DNA of 64,000 nt from the NCBI GenBank assembly GCA_904066235.2, contig CAJFCV020000001.1, positions 5,084,001 through 5,148,000 of the forward strand, in the 5' to 3' direction. The notes beneath the pieces were generated by a model. That model saw only the letters and a list, made by a program, of their open reading frames with translations, was not told the origin of the DNA and did not search any database. The translations under genes were made by a program, and so were the position numbers. Origin of the DNA: Bursaphelenchus xylophilus (lineage: Eukaryota > Nematoda > Chromadorea > Rhabditida > Aphelenchoididae). This document shows positions 10,681-22,537 of the stretch, piece by piece; position 1 is the first letter of the stretch, and the number at the start of each line of letters is the position of its first letter.

Positions 10681-11607
10681 CTAAGGAAAGGCGACCCAGA
10701 ACTGAAGAGCCAGTAAATTGTACAGCTCACATCAACCACAAAAAACAAAGTTTCAAATCGGGAAAACTGTTTGCAATACTTTGTTAGGATGCCCGAGGGT
10801 AGCTCAAATTAAAAATTGGAAACGAGTCGGACTGACCAAAAAATAGTAGATTTGAAAACCTTGTTTTAGACATATTTTGCTACTAAATCGTTTCGTAACG
10901 AAGCAAGTGCCTGAATTCTTTTTCCTATGATCATAATTAGAGTAGTTTTAGAGAACAATAAGCAACCCTTTGTCCCATACTAGTTTACTCACTCAAAATT
11001 CCAAAAAAACTGATATTTATTTGACTAAAATAATATTTTAAAAATCGATAAATTTTGACTCAGCTAGGTCCACTATGATCTAAAAAGACAATAAGAGCAT
11101 AATTAGTGGCATCCGCACCAGTTTAGAAGCTGTTGTAAGAACCTTGTTTTTGGTGATATTGGCCATTTTTGAAATTGGCGCAGCGAAGTTGAAACCAACT
11201 CTAAAAGCTCAGTGTAGTCAATCACTTTCCGTGTTTCAATAGTTTTAGACAAGTTATTCGGCCGCAAAGTTTGCAAAAATTCGACTTCGGCGGTTTGTCG
11301 CTAACCCGGTGGCCGAAAGACGCCAAAATCTATTAATTTCAAAATTCTGAGTCCTTGGCAATGTTTTACTCGCAGGTTCATGTTATTTTGTTCATTACCC
11401 ACTGCACAGTAAGCTAAAAGATTAGAGACCCTTAAAAAACCGAATGCTAAGAATCTTGGCATTCTATTTGTGGTTGATGTGCAGCTCTGAAACAGAACGC
11501 CAAAAAAATGGAGGGAAAATTCATTTTTGAATTTAAATCCAAAATATCGATCGCCAATTTCAGCATCAATTCCGCTGTGTGTGCGCTGCATTTCCACAAC
11601 AGAAAGG
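10681..11607. other. Intergenic region upstream of gene D
   Basis: No convincing exon on either strand. The P450 relic does not extend into it. It presumably holds the promoter of gene D, but I see no definite element. Confidence 0.35.
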
Positions 11608-14279
11608 ATGTCGTCTTGTTCCTCTAATTGCATCATGTCGACTCGACAAAAGCAGCTAGAAGCTCAAATCAAGGCGTTGAAGGGTAAGATAATCTCGTTC
11701 CTAGGAGATCAGGACCGTGAAAGTGCGGCCGTGAACATATAATTATTAGATCCATCGTTCATGATCACCTTCAGATTTCTGTCCCGCAAAATTATACATC
11801 AGAATTTTGCTTCTTTTTATAGTACTCTTCATTTTAGAGAAGGTGAACAGTATCCCAGAAGTACCGAATGAATATTTTGGAAACCCAGTGTTCAGCAACT
11901 TCCAGATCCAATCCGGGAACAAGACATTTTACGTAAAAGATTTTATTTCTTATTTTTGCCAGTTTAGGTAACAAAATACCAGATGGCGCTGAGGTCGAAG
12001 GTGTTCGCAAAAATGTTCATGGTTGATATAAAGCGGGAGATAAAAGATTTTCTGAAAAATTTTTGAAATTTTTCTGTTTTTACTTTTTTTTTAAAAAAAA
12101 AGTAAATTTTGAAAAATTTCCGGAAATTTTCGATTTCGGAAAGTCAAAAAACATTCTTACTCCGAACGACAAATTTTTGGAAAGTTGGATCAAAAATGGC
12201 TCGCTAAAAGGTCGATCCGGAAAGTTGAAACAAAAATGGCTCGCCCATTTTGGCTGGTGAGTAGGATGCCGTTTTTACTCACCTGCACGCCAATTTATTT
12301 TCTTCAAAAAAAATTTTTGCGAGCTGCGCCCGGGAATTCCAGATGTGTCAAATTTGAAATTTCTCTCTCCCTGAAGAAACGTTTTGATTTTTTTTGAAGT
12401 TGTGAATCTATTTTCTCCACGAAGATGGGCGGAAAAGTGATCAAGTAAGTTAGCATTAGCAAGAGGAGATGTACTTTTTTCATTTGACACCAAAAATTTT
12501 CGTTTTATTTCAGAGAAAGGTACAAATTTTTTCCAATTCGTAAAGCTTCATGACCATGGATAATGTAAGTGCGCTTATCGCGTTTTTTGTTCCGTTATTG
12601 GAGTTAACAGTTCTAGGCTGGCGAGTTCTAGAGGACACCTCACTTCAGTTTTGTTATATACTCTATCTATCAAACGCCACCAATTTTGATTTCTAGGTGT
12701 CATGTACAATATCGAAATGCGCTCAGATCCGCCGGATTTTTGCCACGAAGGCGTTCTAAACTGAGGTAATAACGTAGTAAGGCTCAAAACGTTGTTACAA
12801 TAACTTGAAGATAGTTTGCATAGGTTTTACTTTCGTATAACATACTTTTTGGAAAGTTAGTATAGTATTTGAAACTTTTACGTCGTTATTCCTCAAAATT
12901 TATGGGGTTTCATACATGGGGAATATACATGAGAGTGGGGTCTCCTCTAAACGTTTCCCGACTTAGAATCTTGACGTCGTAGCAAAAAACGAGATAATCT
13001 CACTTACATTATCCATGGTCATGAAGCTTTACGAATTGGAAAAATTTTGTACCTTTCTCTGAAATAAAAGGGAAAAATTTGGTGTCAAATGAAAAACGTA
13101 CATCTCCTCTTGCTAATGCTAACTTACTTGATCACTTTTTAGCCCATCTTCGTGGAGAACATAGCTTCAGAACATCGCACAAACATAAAAATAATTTTTT
13201 CGGAAGAGAAAAACTTGACACATCGGGGAAAGACTTGGCGTCAACCTTGCAACCTGCAGTGCGGGGCCAAAAAGAGGATGAAAGTAAAAACAAGCTCTGA
13301 CTTTCCGCGACTCCGAGCGGGGAGTAAGATCCGATCCTACTCCCGACCTTGAAGTCGGAAAGCCAGAAACAAAATTGACTTTCTTTTGCATTTTCCGGAA
13401 AGTAAACTGAAAATTTACTTTTTTTTCAAAAAAAAAGTAAAAACAGAAAAATTTCAAAAATTTTTCAGAAAATCTTTTATCTCCCGCTTTATATGAAAGA
13501 GAAGAATGAAGGTGTAATGAAGCTGGATGACGATCCAAAGGCAGTGGAAGCCATGCTAAGGTTCATTTACATGAACACGAAGGTCAAGGGAAATGAATTG
13601 GCCAGAAAAGTCGTCCGGCTTGCTCATTGTTACGAAATCAATGAACTCAAGGTGAGTTTTGCGCTGTTTTGACGATTTCTTTTATCTGCGATAAGCTCTG
13701 GATAATACAGTGACTGTTAGTAAGAGCCTTACATCATTTCCGGTCTGTTTTATGATAATTTTCCGTTATTCTTTGACCTTTAAAATTATGTAATGTTATT
13801 TTTAGGATCAATGCGAACTCGAAATCCTTGAAAGCCTGACGGTAAAGGACGCTGAAGAGAGCTGGATTTTGGCGTCTCAACTCAAACTTCCTCTGGTCTT
13901 TTTGAAATGCAACGAATTTCTTTATCAGAATTTTGACGGCTTTGAAGAACATCTAATTTCTCTGAATTCGAAAGAGATTTCTGTTAGTTATGATGGTTAT
14001 GATTACAACGGAGGGCCAACTATAACTAATCACAGTGAAATGTCGATTGCATTCAAGATCTACAGCTGCGATCCTTTGACTTCTCGTATGGCTTTCCAAT
14101 TGATTGGACCGTCAAAAGTACTGAAACTTCCTCCAAACACATTAGAATATTCATCTTGCCCTTCCACCTCAGGAATGTTGTACTATGCGCCATACGTCAA
14201 AGATTCCTCCGCGAATTACAATCAGCTTCACCTCCTTCCGAACGCACGTTCTATCACTGTTTTTTTCAGACGACGATAA
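11608..14279 (+). pseudogene. BTB-MSP family gene D, exon 3 split by a palindromic transposon
   Basis: Exons are 11608-11683 (ATG at 11608, MSSCSSNC..., QIKALK), 11838-11932 (EYFGNPVFSNFQIQSG), split exon 3 (11968-12028 plus 13494-13651) and 13806-14279. The two parts of exon 3 total exactly 219 nt, the length in genes A, B, C and E, once the 12029-13491 element and one TA are removed. They join as VD/MKEK in frame. The last exon has the BACK-like hairpin (WILASQLKLPLVF) and MSP-like domain (TITNHSEMSIAFKIYS) and ends FFRRR-stop. Reading through the element meets stops within 12 codons, so the protein is disrupted unless the element is removed. A poly(A) signal AATAAA is at 14302. Confidence 0.8.
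12029..13491. mobile_element. Palindromic TA-flanked element inserted in gene D exon 3
   Basis: Tips TAAAGCGGGAGATAAAAG and CTTTTATCTCCCGCTTTA are perfect inverted repeats flanked by TA (12027-12028, 13492-13493), as for the Tc/mariner group. Each arm runs several hundred bases, including an inner palindromic segment (12425-12575 and 13000-13150) around a ~430-base centre. No transposase is visible. Confidence 0.8.
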
Positions 14280-14406
14280 GAAATATAATCTATAAGTGTA
14301 CAATAAATTTATTGATTTCCTTGAAGATTTCATCAAGAGTGTAATCCTTTGCAATTTCTCTGTAGTTCTTTTCTTACTGTAGCTGTCCGGTAAAATGTGT
14401 TTCCAT

Positions 14407-15901
14407 CAGGGGTGGTCAGCGGACCCTATTTTTCCGATTTTCGGCCCGCGGCCCGGCCCGTCTAATTACCGGCCCGGCCCGTCTAGTCTTTTTCCAGGCC
14501 CGTGACGGGCCTGGCCCGGCCCGTGCAGACCCGTTTATAGAGGGTTCTGCGAACTGCGCCCAAGCTTGGGATCTAAACTTACAAGGGATCGGCAAATAGT
14601 TGCAACCTTTAATCTTAACGAAACATATATCATTTGAAAGAGCATTCAAAATAGTGCACAACGCAAAAAAAATTAGCTGCCTAATTTATGTTTGGACAAA
14701 GTTATGGCCAAAATACAGTTTTTAGCCTAATTTCATGCGTCACATTATAAGCTCTTGGAATCGCAACAGAATTGTGTCCAGTTGGCCGAGTGGTAGTGAC
14801 TCCACTTCCGGCGCAACAAGTCCTGGTTTCGAATCCGGGCTCTGCGAGTTTTTTGCGTTTCGTATCTTATATGCCACAAAGCCATGGTATGTTGGTATTT
14901 TTTAATAATTTGTGTCCTTTTGCAGACGAAATTCATTTTTACGGGATTTTTTTGAATTTTTGGCTTTTTTTGAAACGACCACAAATTTGATGGTGATGAG
15001 AGTGGGGATACCACTATCATATAATGCAAGGGTGTCATCCCAGTAGCCTGACCTATTATAATTACTGGACGAGAATTGAATTTACTAGGACCTGTAAATA
15101 TACATTTTTTCGAAAAAATACGAAGAGAAAATTGTAAAATCGGGCAAAAGACTATTGCTGACACAGTGGACCAACCATTGGTAGGGCTAGGACACAAGAA
15201 ATTTTTAATTTTGACATTTTAGTTTGTGAACGACCACAGCGATCATATAAATGTATTTCCAAAGCTTTTTGCTCCAATTTTCTCATTAACCTAGTTTTTT
15301 TTACAATTTTTTGGAACAAGCAGTAATGTCTAATAACTCATAACCGAGAATTGGTAGAGCCTTAAAACGACTGATAGACGTTTTTGAAGAATAGAAAATC
15401 AAAGGAGGCGACTTCAAGCCGCCAGGATTACTGTAATATAAGAAACCGGCGTTTTGGCCGCATATGACCACTTTCATAAAACGGCCATAACTTTGCCCAA
15501 ACATAAATTAGGCAGCTAATTTTTTTTGCGTTGTGCACTACTTTTAATGCTCTTTCAAATGATATATGTTTCGTTAAGATTAAAGGTTGCAACTATTTGC
15601 CGATCCCTTGTTAGGCAAAAAAGGCATTGATATAGCTAGTAAAGGATCAATGTGATAGTTTTGTGGTTTTATAATGGAACTATAGACTTGTAAACGTTTT
15701 AGAACTTGAGAAACAGCAACTATAACAACATCAATTAATTTTCCCGGCGCGAAAACAATGAATGCCAACGGTTTGGCATTGTAATTTAGACGGGCCGGGC
15801 CGGAAAAAACCCCAGGCCCGCGGCCCGGCCCGGCCTGTGACGGGCCCGGCCCGTTTGTAATTTTCCATTTTTGAGCCCGGCCGGCCCACTGACCACCCCT
15901 G
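14407..15901. mobile_element. Non-autonomous hAT element
   Basis: Inverted tips CAGGGGTGGTCAG (14407) and CTGACCACCCCTG (ends 15901) are typical hAT ends. They are flanked by a perfect 8-bp duplication GTTTCCAT (14399-14406 and 15902-15909). Subterminal regions are full of GGCCCG/CGGGCC repeats, and inner arms (about 14570-14715 and 15480-15615) are inverted copies. No transposase is present. The centre contains a tRNA-like sequence. Confidence 0.88.
14776..14850 (+). pseudogene. tRNA-like sequence inside the hAT element
   Basis: GTTGGCCGAGTGGTAGTGAC has a good A box (TGGCCGAGTGG), and GGTTTCGAATCC is a good B box. The D- and T-arms are recognisable, but the acceptor stem is imperfect and the anticodon loop is unclear. 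It is probably a tRNA-derived insertion. Confidence 0.5.
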
Positions 15902-16340
15902 GTTTCCATCTTTCGAGGAACACTTGATCCCGACTGCGTCAAGTCTTGCCCGTACTTTTTGCGGTCAATTTTGTTGCAATTTTCATTAAACTTCGGACCT
16001 GCTTGAGTGAAATTAGAAGATTAGTCCTCGGACTGTCGAAGAGCTGTTGGCCGGGGCCTCACTCTCGACGAAGCTGCTGATGAGTTTTATCAGTGATTTC
16101 GCCCTCATTTGCATCCGTATGAGTAATGTGAAAAGTAATGGGTTCCCATGGATTGAATAATTGAAGGTTTAATCACTATATTTCCTCATCTCTTCGAGTC
16201 GGGAGCGGCCGGTGTTCTTTGCTTGGTGCGCTGCATAATTTAGCCAGGCGAAATCGGGCGCGGTTGAGATTCGCAAGAGAAGAGAGAGAAGATTCCACGA
16301 ATCTTACTCTTGCACGAGTGACTTGGATACGGACTTGACG

Positions 16341-19300
16341 ATGTCTTCGACTAACTGCGAATCATCCAGAAAACGTAAACATGTGGAAGTCCAAGTTCAA
16401 GTCCTCAAAGGTAAGGAGGGATCTTCAAGTTTAGGATGTATTCTTCAATTTTTAGACGATCTCGATTGTATTTCTGAGCTTTTTCAGTGAACACACTGAG
16501 ATCATTTTGAATTTTATTATCTTACACTCTTTCAGAAAGGGTGAACAGACATCCAGAAGCATCCAACGAATACTTTGGGAACCCCAAGCTCAGCGACTTC
16601 CGAATCCAGGCTGGTGACAAAACCTTTCATGTAAGTGGGGATTATTTGTGAAATTTGGCTATTTTAGGTAGTAAAGTACGTCTTGGCTCTGAAGTCAAAG
16701 GTTTTTGCAAGAATGCTGTTGGTTGATATGAAAGAGACGACAGAAAATTTCATGACGCTTGATGAAGATCCAGAGGTAGTGGAGGCCATGCTCAAGTTCC
16801 TTTATATGAACACGAAGGTCAAAGGAAACGAATTGGCGAGAAAAGTAGTTCAACTGGCTCATCGCTACGAAATCAGTGAACTCAAGGTGAATATTGCGTT
16901 AGTTTGTCTAATCAAATACACTGTTGGGCATAATGATATGCCCACCGCAATTTTGCGCTGGCAATTTGTCCATGGCAAATGAATTGTTTTAATATTTGGT
17001 GAAAGTGAGTATGGGGCAATGTAACATGTACCCAAGAAGTATCAAAGGATTTCAAAAAGTGCAAGGTGAGTAAAATTTGGAAAAACGCGAAACCGCCAAA
17101 AATCGGCGGCTGGGCAAGGTGATATGACCACGTGGTTTAATTCAATTTAAATGACGTTTTTATCATGTGATTTAGACGCGTAATCACCTGTATAAGCCTT
17201 CGCTTTTCGCACGAACTCCATGGTGGTCTGGTAGTGTGGATTCAGCAGACATCCGGTTGCCGTGTCCATTGCTTTGGCCGACACATTTGCTATTTGACCC
17301 AAGGGATAGATGTGGTCCTTAGGTTTATGATGTAACCCGGAAGCTCCTAGAAACCTGAGAAACCAAGAAAAGACCCTGTTGACACGATCTCAGCTTTGCA
17401 GATACAGCTGCACTGATCGGCCCCTTAACCAGAAAAACCAAGTTTTTCAAAGGGATCGTTAGCGACAAAAAACAGTTCATTTGATGGCCCAGGATGCATG
17501 AGGTGTGCTGTAGCTTCTTAAATTACATAGGCCATCGAATGAAAGCCGTTTTGCATCGCTCAAAATCCATTTGAAAAACTCGGGTTTTCTGGTTAAGGTT
17601 AAGGTCGGCGAAGTTGCATCCGGAAAGCTGGGATCGTGTCAACGGGGACTTTTCTTGGCTTTCTCTGGGTTACATCATAAACCTAAGGACATCGCTTGGG
17701 TCAAATAGCAAATTTTTCGCCAAAGGTGGACATGGCAACCGGATGTCACCTGAATCGACACTACCAGTCCACCATGGAGTTCGCGCGAAAAGCGACGGCT
17801 TATACAGGTGATTACACGTCTAAATCACATGATAAAAATGTCATTTAAAACGCGTTTTACTACAAATCGTAGATTGGCCCGGACATTGTTGAGTCGATGT
17901 CTCAGAATTCAACCAAAATTGGTTAAGCGAATCACCAATCGGTATGGAGCAATCGCTTGATTTTTTTTTGCCCATAGTCGTTATATGGTGGATTACTGTA
18001 ACTTTCTTTCTGAGAAAAGAGTTGCCTTTTCTGCAGATATGGTGCGGTATTTTAGTGAGACCTAACCACCACTTTATGTTTTCGAGCATGTAGAACATTT
18101 TTGTAATTATGGCCAAAAGCTCAGAATTACATCTAAGCAATGTTTCGCCTGCGGTAACATACCATTTCGGGCATAAAATTGGCTACTGTAACCAGATGCA
18201 CTTTTAAATACGGTAAAAAGAAACTTCAACCTTCATCCAACAACCCATAAAAATTTCAAAAAAATCAAATGTACAACTTTTGAGAAAATGGGCATTCAAT
18301 ATCTCATGTACAAGGTCATCTGGGCCCGAAAAAATCTGGCATTCTTGGGATTCCAACGGGATGCACTTTTTCAAAGTTTCTAATACATTCTGAGGCTGAT
18401 TAAAGATGAGATGGCAAGTTTCAGGAGAAAAAATATACAACTTTCGAGAAATTGACCAAAATACCTTATTTTAGGTCATCAGAACGCCCAAAAAGTCTGG
18501 CATTCTTGGGATTCCAACGGGATGCACTTTTTCAAAGTTTCTAATACATTCTGAGGCTGATTAAAGATGATATGGCAAGTTTCAGGAGAAAAAATATACA
18601 ACTTTTGAGAAATTGACCAAAATACCTTATTTTAGGTCATCAGAACGCCGAAAAAGTCTGGCATTCTTAGGTTTTCAACGGGATGCACTTTTTCAGAGTT
18701 TCTAATACATTCTGAGGCTGAATAAAGATGATACGGCAAGTTTCAGGAGAAAAAATATACAACTTTTGAGAAATTGACCAAAATACCTTATTTTAGGTCA
18801 TCAGAACGCCGAAAAAGTCTGGCATTCTTGGGATTCCAACGGGATGCACTTTTTCAGAGTTTCTAATACATTCTGAGGCTGAATAAAGATGATACGGCAA
18901 GTTTCAGGAGAAAAAATATACAACTTTTGAGAAATTGACCAAAATACCTTATTTTAGGTCATCAGAACGCCGAAAAAGTCTGGCATTCTTGGGATTCCAA
19001 CGGGATGCACTTTTTCAGAGTTTCTAATACATTCTGAGGCTGAATAATGATGATATGGCAAGTTTCAGGAGGAAAAAATATACAACTTTCGAGAAATTGA
19101 CCAAAATACCTTATTTTATGTCATCAGAACGCCGAAAAAGTCTGTCATTCTTAGGATTCCAACGGGATGCACTTTTTCAGAGTTTCTAATACATTCTGAG
19201 GCTGATTAAAGATTAGAGGCTATCAAAAAGTGCTACAACCTCAAATCCCAAGAATGCCAGTTTTTTCGGGGTTCTGATGACCTAAAATAAGGTCTTTTGG

Positions 19301-22300
19301 TCATTTTCTCGAAAGTTGTGCATTTTTTTTGCCTGAAATTTTCATAATCATCGTTTACAAGGCTAATAATGTATTAGAGGCTATCAAAAAGTGCTACAAC
19401 CTGGAATCCCAAGAATGCCACACTTTTTCGGCGTTCTGATGACCCTAAAATAAGGTATTTTGGTCAATTTCTCAAAAGTTGTATATTTTTTTCTCCTGAA
19501 ACTTGCCGTATCATCTTTATTCAGCCTCAGAATGTATTAGAAACTTTGAAAAAGTGCATCCCGTTGGAATCCCAAGAATGCCAGACTTTTTCGGCGTTCT
19601 GATGACCTAAAATAAGGTATTTTGGTCAATTTCTCAAAAGTTGTATATTTTTTTCTCCTGAAACTTGCCATATCATCTTTAATCAGCCTCAGAATGTATT
19701 AGAAACTTTGAAAAAGTGCATCCCGTTGGAATCCCAAGAATGCCAGACTTTTTCGGCGTTCTGATGACCTAAAATAAGGTATTTTGGTCAATTTCTCGAA
19801 AGTTGTATATTTTTTTCTCCTGAAACTTGCCATCTCATCTTTAATCAGCCTTAGAATGTATTAGAAACTTTGAAAAAGTGCATGCCGTTGGAATCCCAAG
19901 AATGCCAGATTTTTTCGGGCCCAGATGACCTTGTACATGAGATATTGAATGCCCATTTTCTCAAAAAGTTGTATATTTGATTTTTTTGAAATTTTTATGG
20001 GTTATTGGATGAAGGTCGAAGTTTCTTTTTACCGTATTTAAAAGTGCATCTGGTTACAGTAGCCAATTTTATGCCCGAAATGGTATGTTGCCGCAGGCGA
20101 AACATTGCTTAGATGTAATTTTGAGCTTTTGGCCATAATTACAAAAATATTCTTAGTTGTCGAAAACATACACCTGAACTCGATTTGTGCTAAAATAGAG
20201 CTTCGTTTTCTTGATTAGGCCATATCTTTTTTTAAAAAAATGTTACAGTATGCCGTCATACGGTAATTTTGGGCAAAAAGAAAGAAAGCGAATGTTTTAC
20301 CTGCCATGGTGATCAAGTTGACCGATTTTGGTTAAATTCTGAGATAACGATTATAACAATGTCCGCCCTCTGTTAGGCTAAACTCCAAAGTGTGGCAAAA
20401 CGCGTTTTAAAACTTTTGGAAAGCGTTAGTGGAAGATGATCACCAGTTTGGGTAGCTCTGCATCAAACGTGGTTTAACGCGTTCAAATCCGTCTAAAACT
20501 GGCCGACAGTGCCCCCATGCCAGTCCTAGTAATGAGTGGTGGACTCACTCATTATTAGGGTTGTTTGTTAAATTGTGTTTATTAGTAAAAGATTGAACTA
20601 AACCACGTGGTCATATCATCTTGTCCAGCCGCCGATTTTTGGCGGTTTCGCGTTTTTCCAAATTTTACTCACCTTGCACTTTTTGAAATCCTTTGATACT
20701 TTTTGTGTACATGTTACATTGCTCCATACTCACTTTCACCAAATATTAAAAAATTCATTTACCATGCACATCATTCCGAACTTTTTTTGTGAGCGAAATC
20801 CGGTGTCAAAAAAGCAAATTTTTTTGTAATGATTTTTTTAAGAGCTAGAGGCACCTCAAACATGGCGTAATAAAGTGCGGAAAAATATCAGAGCGATAAA
20901 ACACATGTCACTCTCTGAGATTATGCAACTTTTAATGATTTTAACGGCTTACAAAGGCCGGGAAAAATGATCTAAAAACTGGTATTTCTTACTTTTGATG
21001 CCTCAGAACTGCACTTTACCGTACACTTTTGAAAAAACGAAAGTTCCTATTTTGTAGGAAATTTGATGCTGTATAACATAGTTGGGAATTATGTCATTCC
21101 CTCCCATGGTTCCTTTTTTCTATGGCTAAAGCCTCCACTTTTCGGCACAAAATCGCGGTTTTTTTTGCCTAAAGTGCAAAAATCGTAAAATTTTTTGCAA
21201 CATATTCTTCTTCTCCCTATCAAGGAGTAGTGTGCCAAAAATTTTGTTTCATGCCTTTCAGGCTGTTCTGAATTAGTAAATTTCGTATTCTCGTTGCGAC
21301 AAGCAAACCGATGGTCAATATGACAATTACTGTTTATTATTGTACAAGCCGGATAACAACTTTTTATTAACAAGCATCAATTTAACGCCATGTAGTTGAG
21401 TGGTGATCAAAAGTTTCTTCATTTCACGTCTGAGAACGAAATTTCCTAATTCAGAACAGCCTGAAAGGCATGAAACAAAATTTTTGGAACACTACTCCTT
21501 GATAGGGAGAAGAAGAATATGTTGCAAAAAATTTTTCGATTTTTGCACTTTAGGCAAAAAAAACCGCGATTTTGTGCCGAAAAGTGGAGGCTTTAGCCAT
21601 AGAAAAAAGGAACCATGGGAGGGAATGACATAATTCCCAACTATGTTATACAGCATCAAATTTCCTACAAAATAGGAACTTTCGTTTTTTCAAAAGTGTA
21701 CGGTAAAGTGCAGTTCTGAGGCATCAAAAGTAAGAAATACCAGTTTTTAAATCATTTTTCCCGGCCTTTGTAAGCCGTTAAAATCCTTAAAATTTGCATA
21801 ATCTCAGAGAGTGACATGTGTTTTATCGCTCTGATATTTTTCCGCACTTTATTACGCCTTGTCTGAGGCGCCTCGGGCTGTTAAAAAAATCATTACAAAA
21901 AAATTCGCTTTTTTGACGCCGGATTTTGCCCACAAAAAAGTTCGGAATGATGTGCCATGGACAAATTGCCAGCGTAAAATTGCGGTGGGCATATCATTTT
22001 GTCCAGCAGTGTATGTGATGATCGCCTAAAACAACATAATTTAATTTTTAGGAACAGTGTGAACTCGAAATCCTGGAAACCCTGACTGTCGAAGACGCCG
22101 CAGAGTGTTGGTTGTTGGCTTCGAAGCTCAAACTTCCGCGGGCCTTCTTGAAGTGCAACCAATTTCTCTATGAAAACTTCGAAGACTTCGACGAACATCT
22201 CATTTCTTTGTGTCCGGAGTCGATTGAGCTTTCTTCGTGTTTAAGTGGCCACATGAGTGCTAAACTCACCATCAACAATGACAGTGATATGGAGATTGCG

Positions 22301-22537
22301 TTCAAGTTGTACACAGTCGAGCCTTTGACGTCCCGGATGAACTTCAAAGTCGTTGGCCCAAATGAGGAATTGGAACTTCCTGCCGGCACAATCGTGCTCC
22401 CAAGTTCCACTGGCACGGGACTTGTTTGTTATGCTCCCTATACCAATGAGCCTGTAGATTACAATCAGCTCCATCTTCTTCCTAACGCCCGTTTTATTAC
22501 GGTTGAAATTTTAAAGAGGAAAATGGGAGGATCCTGA
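16341..22537 (+). CDS. BTB-MSP fusion protein (gene E) with a transposon-filled last intron
   Basis: Exons 16341-16410, 16536-16630, 16668-16886 and 22052-22537, 870 nt, 289 aa. N-terminus MSSTNCESSRKRKHVEVQ, BTB (EYFGNPKLSDFRIQAGD, LALKSKVFARML, AHRYEISELK), BACK-like hairpin (LTVEDAAECWLLASKLKLP) and MSP-like domain (LTINNDSDMEIAFKLYT, then DYNQLHLLPNARFITVEIL). All frames are open and the splice signals intact, so the gene can work if the 5165-base intron is spliced. The equivalent introns in B, C and D are 110-154 bases. A possible AATAAA is at 22676. Confidence 0.8.
17849..20406. mobile_element. 2.56-kb palindromic element with 161-bp repeats, copy 1
   Basis: The tips are AACGCGTTTTAC... 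and ...AAAACGCGTT, flanked on both sides by TTAA (17845-17848, 20407-20410). The left half has about five 161-bp tandem units (one phase at 18474, 18635, 18796, 18957, 19119). The right half has the same units inverted, meeting near 19215. A near-identical copy is at 58784-61342. No protein is recognisable, so it is non-autonomous. Confidence 0.8.
20765..21960. repeat. Palindrome with mirrored ORFs inside the composite element
   Basis: The sequence folds on itself around ~21385. The two arms each encode the same ~65-aa frame (NSEQPERHETKFL..., ending KKEPWEGMT) on opposite strands, which is a by-product of the inverted repeat. No known domain. Confidence 0.7.

Larger units (their letters stand above)
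16919..22011. mobile_element. Tc/mariner-like composite element in the gene E intron
   Basis: Ends CACTGTTGGGCATAATGATA and (reverse complement of the right end) CACTGCTGGACAAAATGATA continue as matching inverted repeats (ATGCCCACCGCAATTTT) and are flanked by TA. The interior holds further nested palindromes: a unit bounded by ACCACGTGGTTTA (about 17127-20612) containing an inverted repeat (17130-17845) and the 2558-bp element at 17849-20406, then a palindrome at about 20765-21960. No transposase ORF is apparent. Confidence 0.8.

Noticed and set aside
18300..19920. 161-bp repeats as a possible centromeric satellite
   Set aside because: The array is inside a bounded, TTAA-flanked element present in two places, with only about five units per side; it is part of a transposon.
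21089..21633. Pair of ~77-94-aa ORFs (ending KKEPWEGMT) as genes
   Set aside because: They are mirror images in the two arms of a palindrome, without introns, start context or known domain.
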